Position numbers and translations under genes: made by a program. From Geodermatophilaceae bacterium (GTDB taxonomy: Bacteria; Actinomycetota; Actinomycetes; Mycobacteriales; Geodermatophilaceae): 11,921 bases of DNA. A model generated the notes under the pieces. It was not told the origin of the DNA. It saw only the letters and a program-made list of their open reading frames with translations, and made no database searches. Where the stretch lies: assembly GCA_013812385.1 (NCBI GenBank), contig JACCTM010000386.1:1-11921 (forward strand), in the 5' to 3' direction. This document shows positions 1 to 5,313 of the stretch, piece after piece; position 1 is the stretch's first letter; each line of letters opens with the position of its first letter.

Positions 1-284
1 GTCTTGACCAACGACCGGTCTTGCCACAGTGCGTCGGTGAGCAATCCCACGTTGGCATCACGTACCCGGCGGGCCAGCGAGAGCGCCGCTGCCGATCCCA
101 CCTGTGCGTGAATGCCGCACACGGTCGAGGTCACGTCGACAGCCGAGCCGGCCGGCAACGGCTCGAACAAGCCGTGTCGTCGCAGCCGATGCCCGCGTAC
201 CTGGTCCCACGTCAGCCGAAGCGGAAGGGCAGCAGATCGCGCGGCACTGGGTCGTTCGGGACCAGCTCGCGCGGAAATCGGCAC
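1..284 (-). CDS. Winged-helix DNA-binding domain protein, N-terminal part (runs off left edge)
   Basis: Translating the minus strand from a GTG at 284 gives 94 residues, still open at the window edge. Residues 25-45 contain TWDQVRGHRLRRHGL, followed by EPLPAG, then VCGIHAQVGSAA and finally DALWQDRSLVK. This series is the hallmark N-terminus of the actinobacterial winged-helix DNA-binding proteins of the HTH_42 type (usually about 350-400 residues, function mostly unknown, some linked to DNA repair). The GTG at 284 was chosen because a GAGGGG ribosome-binding site (complement of 291-296) lies 6 bases upstream; a second GTG at 290 overlaps that site. The gene diverges from the permease gene across a 297-bp spacer. 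The family match is recalled from motif pattern, and the C-terminal two thirds are not visible. Confidence 0.78.
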   Translation of the reverse strand, partial: MPISARAGPERPSAARSAALPLRLTWDQVRGHRLRRHGLFEPLPAGSAVDVTSTVCGIHAQVGSAAALSLARRVRDANVGLLTDALWQDRSLVK

Positions 285-293
285 GTGCACCCC

Positions 294-311
294 CTCACTG
301 TGCTCACTGTG
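294..311. repeat. Two tandem 9-bp repeats upstream of the winged-helix gene
   Basis: CTCACTGTG occurs twice head to tail (294-302 and 303-311), just upstream of the winged-helix start and partly overlapping its ribosome-binding site. A tandem site in this place could be a binding site for an autoregulator, but nothing beyond the repeat supports that. Confidence 0.4.
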
Positions 312-344
312 CCCCACCAACCGATTAGCCACACCACCTGTCCC

Positions 345-475
345 GATGTCGTAGCAATGCAGGCGACGCGCCGTGCGTTTTCCCTGCAAACCTGCGACAT
401 CAGGCAAGCCGGAGTGCAGATGTCGCAGGTTTGCAGGCGACCCACCGGCCGTGTTCTCGGCAAACCTGCGACATC
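345..475. repeat. Four-unit alternating inverted repeat array in the divergent spacer
   Basis: The unit CTGCAAACCTGCGACATC lies at 384-401. Its exact 18-bp reverse complement is at 419-436, and a 16-bp copy of the core (GCAAACCTGCGACATC) is at 460-475 in the first orientation. A degraded copy in the reverse orientation lies at 345-362 (14 of 18 bases match), and like the 419-436 copy it is followed by GGCGAC. The orientations therefore alternate minus, plus, minus, plus, with starts 35-41 bp apart. The central copy can pair with either neighbour, giving two mutually exclusive hairpins of 18 bp (17-nt loop) and 16 bp. The array fills most of the spacer between the divergent winged-helix and permease genes. 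It may be an interspersed REP/BIME-like element, a regulatory structure or a protein-binding array; the sequence alone does not decide. Confidence 0.85.
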
Positions 476-581
476 CCGCTGGGTCTGTCCGGCCCGCCGC
501 TCTCGACAGCGGGCCCGCATCAGGCCAAGGTGATCTCGATCAGGCGGTGACGGCACCGCTCGTCAGGACGGAGACACCGAG

Positions 582-2024
582 ATGGCGCAAGCGCCGGCCA
601 CCGATTCACCGGACACCGACTCGCAGGGGGAACCGGCGCTGCGACGAGTGATGGGGCCCAGGCTCCTCCTACTGTTCATCGTCGGGGACATCCTGGGTAC
701 CGGCGTGTACGCGCTCACCGGTCAGGTCGCTGCGGAGGTCGGCGGTGCGGCCTGGGTGCCCTTCCTGGTTGCTTTCATCGTCGCGACGATCACGGCATTC
801 AGCTACCTCGAGCTGGTCACGAAGTACCCGCAGGCCGCGGGTGCGGCGCTCTATACGCACAAGGCATTCGGGATCCACTTCATCACGTTCATCGTGGCCT
901 TTGTCGTGATGTCGTCGGGCATCACCTCGGCTTCGACCGCGTCCCGCGCGTTCGCCTCGAATCTGTCTGTGGGCTTCGGCTTGGATCTCGGAAACGGCGG
1001 GATCGTCTTAGTGGCACTGGGTTTCATGCTGCTGATCGCGATCGTCAACTTCCGCGGAGTCGGTGAGAGCGTCAAGGCCAACGTCGTCCTCACGCTGGTC
1101 GAGCTATCCGGCCTGCTCCTGGTCATCATGGTCGGGTTGTTCGCGATCTTCGGCGGCGATGCCGACTTCTCCCGGGTGATCGCGTTCGACACACCGGAGA
1201 ACAAGAACGTCTTCCTCGCGGTGACCACCGCAACCTCGCTGGCCTTCTTCGCGATGGTCGGCTTCGAGGACTCAGTGAACATGGCCGAGGAATGCAAGAA
1301 CCCGCGACAGATCTTCCCCAAGGTGATGCTGACCGGTCTGACGATCACCGGAATCATCTACGTGCTCGTATCTATCGCCGCCGTGGCGCTGGTTCCCGTC
1401 GGAGAGTTGGCCGACAGCGACACCCCGCTGACCCTGGTGGTCGAGGCCGGCGCGCCAAACCTGCCGATCAGCGACATCCTCCCGTTCATCTCGATGTTCG
1501 CGGTCGCCAACTCGGCACTGATCAACATGCTGATGGCCAGCCGGCTGATCTACGGCATGGCCAAGCAGCGGGTCCTCCCACCGCTGCTAGGCAAGGTGCA
1601 CCCGGGCCGCCGTACCCCATGGATCGCGATCATCTTCACCACGGTGCTGGCCTTCGCCCTGATCACCTACGTGTCGTTCGCCAACGAGGACGCGATAGCC
1701 GTCCTCGGCGGAACGACCGCTCTCCTGCTGCTGGCTGTCTTCGCCGTGGTCAACGTGTCGGTGTTGATTCTGCGCAAGGATCCGCCGCCGGAGGGCGCGT
1801 TCCGGGCGCCGTCGGCGTTGCCGATCCTCGGCGCTTTCTTCTGCATCTATCTGGTGACGCCACTGTCCGGCCGTCCGCAGGCCCAGTACCTGGTCGCCGG
1901 TGCGCTGGTGCTGCTCGGCATCGTGTTGTGGGTCATCACGGTCGTGATCAACAACCGTCTCGGGGTCCGACCGACGAAGCTCAGCGATCCCGACCACTTC
2001 GCCTCGTCCGGCCCGGTCAACTGA
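582..2024 (+). CDS. APC-family amino acid permease
   Basis: This 480-residue integral membrane transporter probably imports an amino acid or related amine by secondary transport. The N-terminal 20-odd residues are hydrophilic. About twelve hydrophobic segments follow, ending in a polar C-terminal tail after roughly residue 460. The first membrane segment carries the family's glycine-rich substrate-binding stretch GDILGTGVYAL (residues 35-45). The loop GFEDSVNMAEECKNP (227-241) matches the conserved GFE/D..AEE..NP motif of APC transporters, and YPQAAGAALYTHKAFG (82-97) is also typical. Length is normal for the superfamily. The ATG at 582 follows a purine-rich AGGACGGAGA at a suitable distance. 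The gene is divergent from the winged-helix gene and followed closely by two lipoprotein genes. Substrate cannot be told from sequence; the family call is firm. Confidence 0.93.
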   Translation: MAQAPATDSPDTDSQGEPALRRVMGPRLLLLFIVGDILGTGVYALTGQVAAEVGGAAWVPFLVAFIVATITAFSYLELVTKYPQAAGAALYTHKAFGIHFITFIVAFVVMSSGITSASTASRAFASNLSVGFGLDLGNGGIVLVALGFMLLIAIVNFRGVGESVKANVVLTLVELSGLLLVIMVGLFAIFGGDADFSRVIAFDTPENKNVFLAVTTATSLAFFAMVGFEDSVNMAEECKNPRQIFPKVMLTGLTITGIIYVLVSIAAVALVPVGELADSDTPLTLVVEAGAPNLPISDILPFISMFAVANSALINMLMASRLIYGMAKQRVLPPLLGKVHPGRRTPWIAIIFTTVLAFALITYVSFANEDAIAVLGGTTALLLLAVFAVVNVSVLILRKDPPPEGAFRAPSALPILGAFFCIYLVTPLSGRPQAQYLVAGALVLLGIVLWVITVVINNRLGVRPTKLSDPDHFASSGPVN

Positions 2025-2038
2025 CATACCCGCATCAG

Positions 2039-2620
2039 CTGACTCGACGTCGACGCGGTCGCTACGCCGCCTGGCTAGGGGCGCTGCTGGTCGTCGGTAC
2101 GGCGGGCTGTTCCGGCCAGGCCGAGGCACCCGAGGCTTCAGCCGGTACGTCGTCGCCACCTCCGACGGCGCCGGCAGCCACGACGGAGCAGACGTCGGCG
2201 GCACCGCCCGCACCTGGGCCGCCCGTCGTCGCCGAGGGTCCTTGCCCGTACCTCGAGCAGGGGTTCGTCGAGGAAACCATCGGCCAGCGGATGCAGGGGG
2301 TGGAGACCGTCACGGTGGACGGTCAGCCCGCGCCGGACTGCATCTTCTATCGGCCCGACGAGACCGTCGCTGTCTCGATCGACCTCACGCCGTACGCCGA
2401 TCCGGTGGCCGCGCAGAACGGCGCCCTTGCGCTCGTGACCCCGGCCGCCCAGCCGGTCACCGATATCGGCGACTACGGCGGCATCCTCGTCTCGTCCCGC
2501 CAGACCCTGATCGCGGTCACCACCGGCTCCCTCCTGGTGGCATTGACCACCAATCAGGAGTCCTCACTGCAGGCCCGCGAACTCATCACCGCGGTCCTCG
2601 CCGCCTTCACCTCCGGCTGA
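2039..2620 (+). CDS. Small secreted lipoprotein, DUF2020-like, with non-canonical CTG start
   Basis: From CTG 2039 the product is 193 residues. It begins MTRRRRGRYAAW, then a hydrophobic stretch LGALLVVG and a lipobox-like TAGC with Cys24 as the presumed lipidated residue. A Ser/Thr/Pro/Ala-rich linker (about 25-65) follows, then a compact domain starting GPCPYLEQGFVEETIGQRMQ and containing PDCIFYRPDE, a likely disulfide pair. The domain resembles, from memory, the DUF2020 lipoproteins of actinobacteria. It should be anchored on the outer face of the membrane; its role is unknown. No ATG, GTG or TTG lies in frame between the permease region and the signal peptide. A CTG at 2021 overlaps the permease stop as CTGA and is the alternative start, giving 199 residues and possible translational coupling. 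Threonine at lipobox position -3 is less usual. The coding frame is well supported; the start is not. Confidence 0.75.
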   Translation: MTRRRRGRYAAWLGALLVVGTAGCSGQAEAPEASAGTSSPPPTAPAATTEQTSAAPPAPGPPVVAEGPCPYLEQGFVEETIGQRMQGVETVTVDGQPAPDCIFYRPDETVAVSIDLTPYADPVAAQNGALALVTPAAQPVTDIGDYGGILVSSRQTLIAVTTGSLLVALTTNQESSLQARELITAVLAAFTSG

Positions 2621-2669
2621 CCGCTGTCCGCGACGTCGACACACCACAGGTCTCGAGCGAAGGGAACCG

Positions 2670-3233
2670 CTGAGCTCCGGAGTCCGTCGGAGAAGGCGTT
2701 GCTTCGTTCTCGGGCTCTCGGCTTGCGGAGGCGAGGAGGCTAGCCCGTCGAGCTCGTCCCAGCAGCCGCCAGCGCCGCCCGCCGCGGACACGTCCACCGT
2801 GCCCGATGAGGGAGGCAGCGCCGTTGTGCCCGAGGACCTCTGCGCGGTCGTGTCGGCCGAGGAGGTCAGCGCGGTCGTCGCCGAAACGGTTGCCATCGGC
2901 GAAGAAGCGGAACTGGGAAGCTGTATCTACCAGGCTGGGAGCACGGAGGATCTGGTGGTCGCGCTGGGCTTGGTCACGCAGGGCGAGGCCGGCGGCCTCG
3001 AGGGTGCCCGGTCCCAGGTGGAGCAGACGGTCGGGGCCACCTCCGTGCCGGTGACTGTCAGCGGAAACGAAGGCTTCGTCGCAAGTGGGACTCTGAGCGG
3101 ACGACCATTCAGTTCTGGCGCGATCGCGCTGGATTCCGGATTGCTCGTCGTCGTCACCCTGGCCAACGGTGATCCGGAGCGTCAGACCGACCTGGTCACG
3201 CAGCCCCTGGAGCTCACCACTGGTGCCCTCTGA
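2670..3233 (+). CDS. Second small lipoprotein, probable paralogue of its upstream neighbour
   Basis: An obvious frame begins at GTG 2799, but the same frame extends upstream to a CTG at 2670. It encodes MSSGVRRRRR, then CFVLGLSACGGEE: a basic n-region, a short hydrophobic core and a good lipobox LSAC with Cys19. GAAGGGA (2659-2665) sits 4 bases before the CTG as a ribosome-binding site. A Ser/Pro/Gln linker leads to a domain starting PEDLCAVVSAEEVSAVV with a second cysteine in GSCIYQAG. Order and spacing of C...CIY, GNEGFV and SGLLVVVTLANG mirror C...CIFY, GDYGGI and GSLLVALTTN of the preceding lipoprotein, suggesting duplication and divergence. The domain also recalls DUF3558/LpqN-type lipoproteins. 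Total length is 187 residues. The hydrophobic core is only about eight residues, so a deletion or a different start is possible. Function unknown. Confidence 0.7.
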   Translation: MSSGVRRRRRCFVLGLSACGGEEASPSSSSQQPPAPPAADTSTVPDEGGSAVVPEDLCAVVSAEEVSAVVAETVAIGEEAELGSCIYQAGSTEDLVVALGLVTQGEAGGLEGARSQVEQTVGATSVPVTVSGNEGFVASGTLSGRPFSSGAIALDSGLLVVVTLANGDPERQTDLVTQPLELTTGAL

Positions 3234-3242
3234 GCAGAGGGC
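3225..3242 (+). terminator. Stem-loop over the stop codon of the second lipoprotein gene
   Basis: GCCCTCT (3225-3231) and AGAGGGC (3236-3242) form a perfect 7-bp stem with a GAGC loop, and the TGA stop (3231-3233) lies inside it. No T-run follows, so it is not a classical intrinsic terminator. Actinobacterial terminators often lack the T-run, and the position between a gene end and ppiA fits termination or transcript-end protection. Confidence 0.4.
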
Positions 3243-3270
3243 CGCGGGGACGCGTGGAACACTGGGCGTC

Positions 3271-3789
3271 GTGACTTCTACCGCGATCTTGCACACCTCA
3301 GCCGGTGACATCCGCCTCGAACTGTTCGACAACCACGCGCCGAAGACGGTGAAGAACTTCGTCGAACTCGCCCAAGGCTCCCGGGAATGGACCCACCCGG
3401 GCACCAAGGCGAAGTCGAACGATCCGCTCTACGACGGCACGATCTTTCACCGGGTGATCAAGGATTTCATGATCCAGGGCGGGGATCCGCTGGGAAAGGG
3501 CTTCGGCGGCCCGGGCTACGAGTTCGGCGACGAGATCCACCCGGAACTGGCCTTCGACCGGCCGTACCTGCTCGCGATGGCCAACTCGGGACCGGGCACG
3601 AACGGGTCGCAGTTCTTCATCACGACGATTCCCACTCCATGGCTGCAGGGCAAGCACACGATCTTCGGCGAGGTGGCCGACGAGGCCAGCCGCGAGGTGG
3701 TTGCTGGGATCAACAACACCCGTACCTCACGCGGCGACAAGCCGGTCACCGACGTAGTGATCAACTCCGTGACGATCGAGTCGGCTTAG
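3271..3789 (+). CDS. ppiA: Cytosolic peptidyl-prolyl cis-trans isomerase (cyclophilin)
   Basis: This 172-residue single-domain cyclophilin catalyses cis-trans isomerisation of X-Pro bonds during folding. Visible family signatures include HAPKTVKNFVELA, the catalytic block FHRVIKDFMIQGGDP with its Phe-His-Arg, NGSQFFIT, and PWLQGKHTIFGEV with the tryptophan that usually contacts cyclosporin. There is no signal peptide, so it is cytosolic, like Mycobacterium Rv0009. The GTG at 3271 (MTSTAILHTSAGDIRLELF) aligns with the normal cyclophilin N-terminus; the frame is open further upstream, but that would add non-homologous residues overlapping the lipoprotein gene. No clear Shine-Dalgarno precedes it, so it may be leaderless or coupled. 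It stands just ahead of the rhomboid gene, the arrangement recalled for several actinobacteria. Confidence 0.95.
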   Translation: MTSTAILHTSAGDIRLELFDNHAPKTVKNFVELAQGSREWTHPGTKAKSNDPLYDGTIFHRVIKDFMIQGGDPLGKGFGGPGYEFGDEIHPELAFDRPYLLAMANSGPGTNGSQFFITTIPTPWLQGKHTIFGEVADEASREVVAGINNTRTSRGDKPVTDVVINSVTIESA

Positions 3790-3840
3790 TGCCCCTGGCC
3801 GGCCGCCGGACGGCGCAATAGTCACCGGAGCTCACCGATC

Positions 3841-4689
3841 ATGACCGTTCCCGCGCGCCCCGCGTTGGCCTGCTACCGCCATCCGGAGCGGCCGACCCAG
3901 ATCTCCTGCGTTCGGTGTGAGCGGCCGATCTGCCCGGACTGCATGCGTCCGGCCTCGGTCGGCTTCCAGTGCCCGGACTGCGTCGCGGCCGGTCGCGCTT
4001 CGATCCGCCAGCCTCGCCGTACGACGAACGCCCGCCTCGCTGTGGCCAGGCTCGGTCCGGTCACGACCGGGTTGATCGCCGCGAACGTGCTGGCCTTTCT
4101 GGTGACCGTGGCCACGGCGGGTGGCCAGATCATGGCCAACTACCGGTCGCCAATTTTCGCGGAGTTCGCCACCGCGCCGATCCTGGTCGCCGATGGTGAG
4201 TGGTGGCGGATGTTGAGCGGTGCTTTCCTGCACTACGGGTTGACCCATCTGGCCGTGAACATGTTCAGCTTGTACGTCCTGGGCCGCGATCTCGAGCAGT
4301 ACCTCGGCTCGGCCCGTTATGCGGCGGTCTACTTCCTGTCTGCGATCGGCGGTTCGGTAGCGGTGCTGCTCTTCGCAGCACCGTTTACCTCCGTTGCCGG
4401 TGCCTCCGGGGCAATCTTCGGACTGCTCGGTGCCACTGGGATCGCGCTGTATCAGCGCAAGGCGAATCTCCGCTCGCTCTTCGCGATCCTGGCGATCAAC
4501 GTCTTCATCAGTTTCCTGCCCGGCATCTCGCTGGCCGCGCACGCCGGAGGATTTCTGATCGGTGCTGCTGCCGGGGCGATCGTGATCTACGGCAAGCGGC
4601 GCGATCAGGCCATCGTGGCCGGCCTGATCGCCCTCGGTGCGGTCCTCATCGCTCTGACCGTCCTGGGTGCGGGCCTGCTCCTCGGCTGA
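3841..4689 (+). CDS. Rhomboid family intramembrane serine protease with N-terminal zinc ribbon
   Basis: This 282-residue membrane protease should cut transmembrane helices of client proteins. The cytoplasmic N-terminus (residues 11-47) is a B-box-like zinc-binding module with Cys11, His14, Cys23, Cys26, Cys31, Cys34, Cys44 and Cys47. The rhomboid core begins near residue 72. It contains HYGLTHLAVNM (131-141, with His136 and Asn140 of the oxyanion region), the nucleophile motif GASGAIFG with Ser189, and the catalytic histidine in AAHAGG (His234). Both dyad residues are present, so it is predicted active. About six or seven membrane segments are visible, ending in a very hydrophobic C-terminus. 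GGAG about 10 bases before the ATG serves as ribosome-binding site. It follows ppiA by 51 bp and converges with the PH-domain gene across a large palindrome. Substrates are unknown. Confidence 0.95.
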   Translation: MTVPARPALACYRHPERPTQISCVRCERPICPDCMRPASVGFQCPDCVAAGRASIRQPRRTTNARLAVARLGPVTTGLIAANVLAFLVTVATAGGQIMANYRSPIFAEFATAPILVADGEWWRMLSGAFLHYGLTHLAVNMFSLYVLGRDLEQYLGSARYAAVYFLSAIGGSVAVLLFAAPFTSVAGASGAIFGLLGATGIALYQRKANLRSLFAILAINVFISFLPGISLAAHAGGFLIGAAAGAIVIYGKRRDQAIVAGLIALGAVLIALTVLGAGLLLG

Positions 4690-4721
4690 CCTACCACCCA
4701 GCATCGAGGGCGCCAATCCTG

Positions 4722-4792
4722 CGTGATCTTGACCTTATGGTGGCGACACGCCGAATAATCGCTCCGGAAACCACCACAAGGTCAAGATCACG
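4722..4792. repeat. Near-perfect 22-bp inverted repeat between convergent genes (possible bidirectional terminator)
   Basis: The left arm 4722-4743 (core GTGATCTTGACCTTATGGTG) and the right arm 4771-4792 pair at 21 of 22 positions; the only mismatch is A4737 against C4777. The loop is 27 nt (4744-4770). It lies between the ends of the rhomboid gene and the convergent PH-domain gene, where a two-way terminator is expected. The stem is much longer than a typical terminator, has no T-tracts, and is less GC-rich than its surroundings. An interspersed palindromic element that also serves as terminator is an equally good reading. Confidence 0.8.
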
Positions 4793-4808
4793 ACCGGGGG
4801 AGGCGCGA

Positions 4809-5276
4809 TCAGAGCGCGGAGCGGAGCGCGGTCAGTTGGGCGGCGACCTCTTCGGGGTCGGCGCCGAGTTCGCGACGGCCCAGGACGATCAGCTTCCCCT
4901 CCAGATCGCGTTCGACGTCAGGTCCGACCTCCAGTTCGAGGTTGGCGACGCTGCGCCCGAAGCGCTGATGCTGGCGCAGGCTCACCGCAACCTGTGGCCA
5001 GGGCGCCGACGTAGTGCCGGTGAGTGCTCGTACGGTCACGCCGAACGGGTCGGCACGAAGTCTGGGCCGGACGACCAGGTCCACTGCGGCGATCCCGAAC
5101 AGCAGCGCCGCGGCCGCCCACACGAGCCATCGCCCGGTCGGGTCCACCGTGAACCCGAGCACAGCCATGACTGCGCCACCCAGCGCGGCCAGCGCGGTCT
5201 CGCCCCGCCGCGGCGCCCAACTCAGCGATGCTGTGGGCGTCGGCGGAGGCGTCGGCGACGGAGTCGGCAAAGTCAC
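4809..5276 (-). CDS. PH-domain membrane protein, Rv0010c-like position
   Basis: This 155-residue protein has a Pro/Thr/Ser-rich N-terminal tail (residues 3-17, TPSPTPPPTPT). Two hydrophobic segments follow (about 27-42 and 50-67), then a C-terminal domain starting RPRLRADPFGVTVR. That transition, with a short membrane hairpin followed by an arginine-rich strand and PFGV, is typical of bacterial PH-like domain proteins. Mycobacterium has such a gene (Rv0010c) between ppiA and crgA, which matches here. The start is a GTG at 5276 without a strong ribosome-binding site. Cellular role is unknown; a membrane-associated adaptor is the general expectation. It is divergent from the thiolase gene, with 37 bp between starts, and convergent with the rhomboid gene. 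Confidence 0.8.
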   Translation of the reverse strand: MTLPTPSPTPPPTPTASLSWAPRRGETALAALGGAVMAVLGFTVDPTGRWLVWAAAALLFGIAAVDLVVRPRLRADPFGVTVRALTGTTSAPWPQVAVSLRQHQRFGRSVANLELEVGPDVERDLEGKLIVLGRRELGADPEEVAAQLTALRSAL

Positions 5277-5277
5277 G

Positions 5278-5307
5278 GTGCCAGTTTCACAGGTACGCGC
5301 CTAACCT
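5278..5307 (+). promoter_or_regulatory. Candidate leaderless promoter of the thiolase gene
   Basis: GTGCCA (5278-5283, four of six matches to TTGACA) and TAACCT (5302-5307, fits the actinobacterial TANNNT -10) are separated by 18 bp. The A of the thiolase ATG (5314) lies 7 bases after the -10, where transcription would begin. No Shine-Dalgarno is present in the short spacer, which agrees with a leaderless transcript. This is prediction only. Confidence 0.4.
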
Positions 5308-5313
5308 CGAACC

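Noticed and set aside
345..475. CRISPR array
   Set aside because: The units alternate in orientation instead of repeating in one direction, only four copies exist with one degraded, and no cas gene is in the window.
1292..2024. Long open frame overlapping the permease gene before the first lipoprotein
   Set aside because: Its translation here is Arg/Pro/His-rich, typical of an out-of-frame reading of a high-GC gene; only the part after 2024, with signal peptide and lipobox, looks like a real protein.
2242..2673. Separate gene of 143 codons between the two lipoproteins
   Set aside because: It overlaps the first lipoprotein almost entirely in another frame and has Arg/Gly/Pro-rich shadow composition.
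3832..4716. 294-codon minus-strand open frame opposite the rhomboid gene
   Set aside because: It has no recognisable motif and an Arg/Gln/Asp-rich shadow composition, and lies fully opposite a rhomboid gene with intact catalytic residues.
4722..4792. Terminal inverted repeats of an insertion sequence or MITE
   Set aside because: The arms are only 27 nt apart, nothing is encoded between them and no target-site duplication is evident, so hairpin/terminator or palindromic repeat is the simpler reading.
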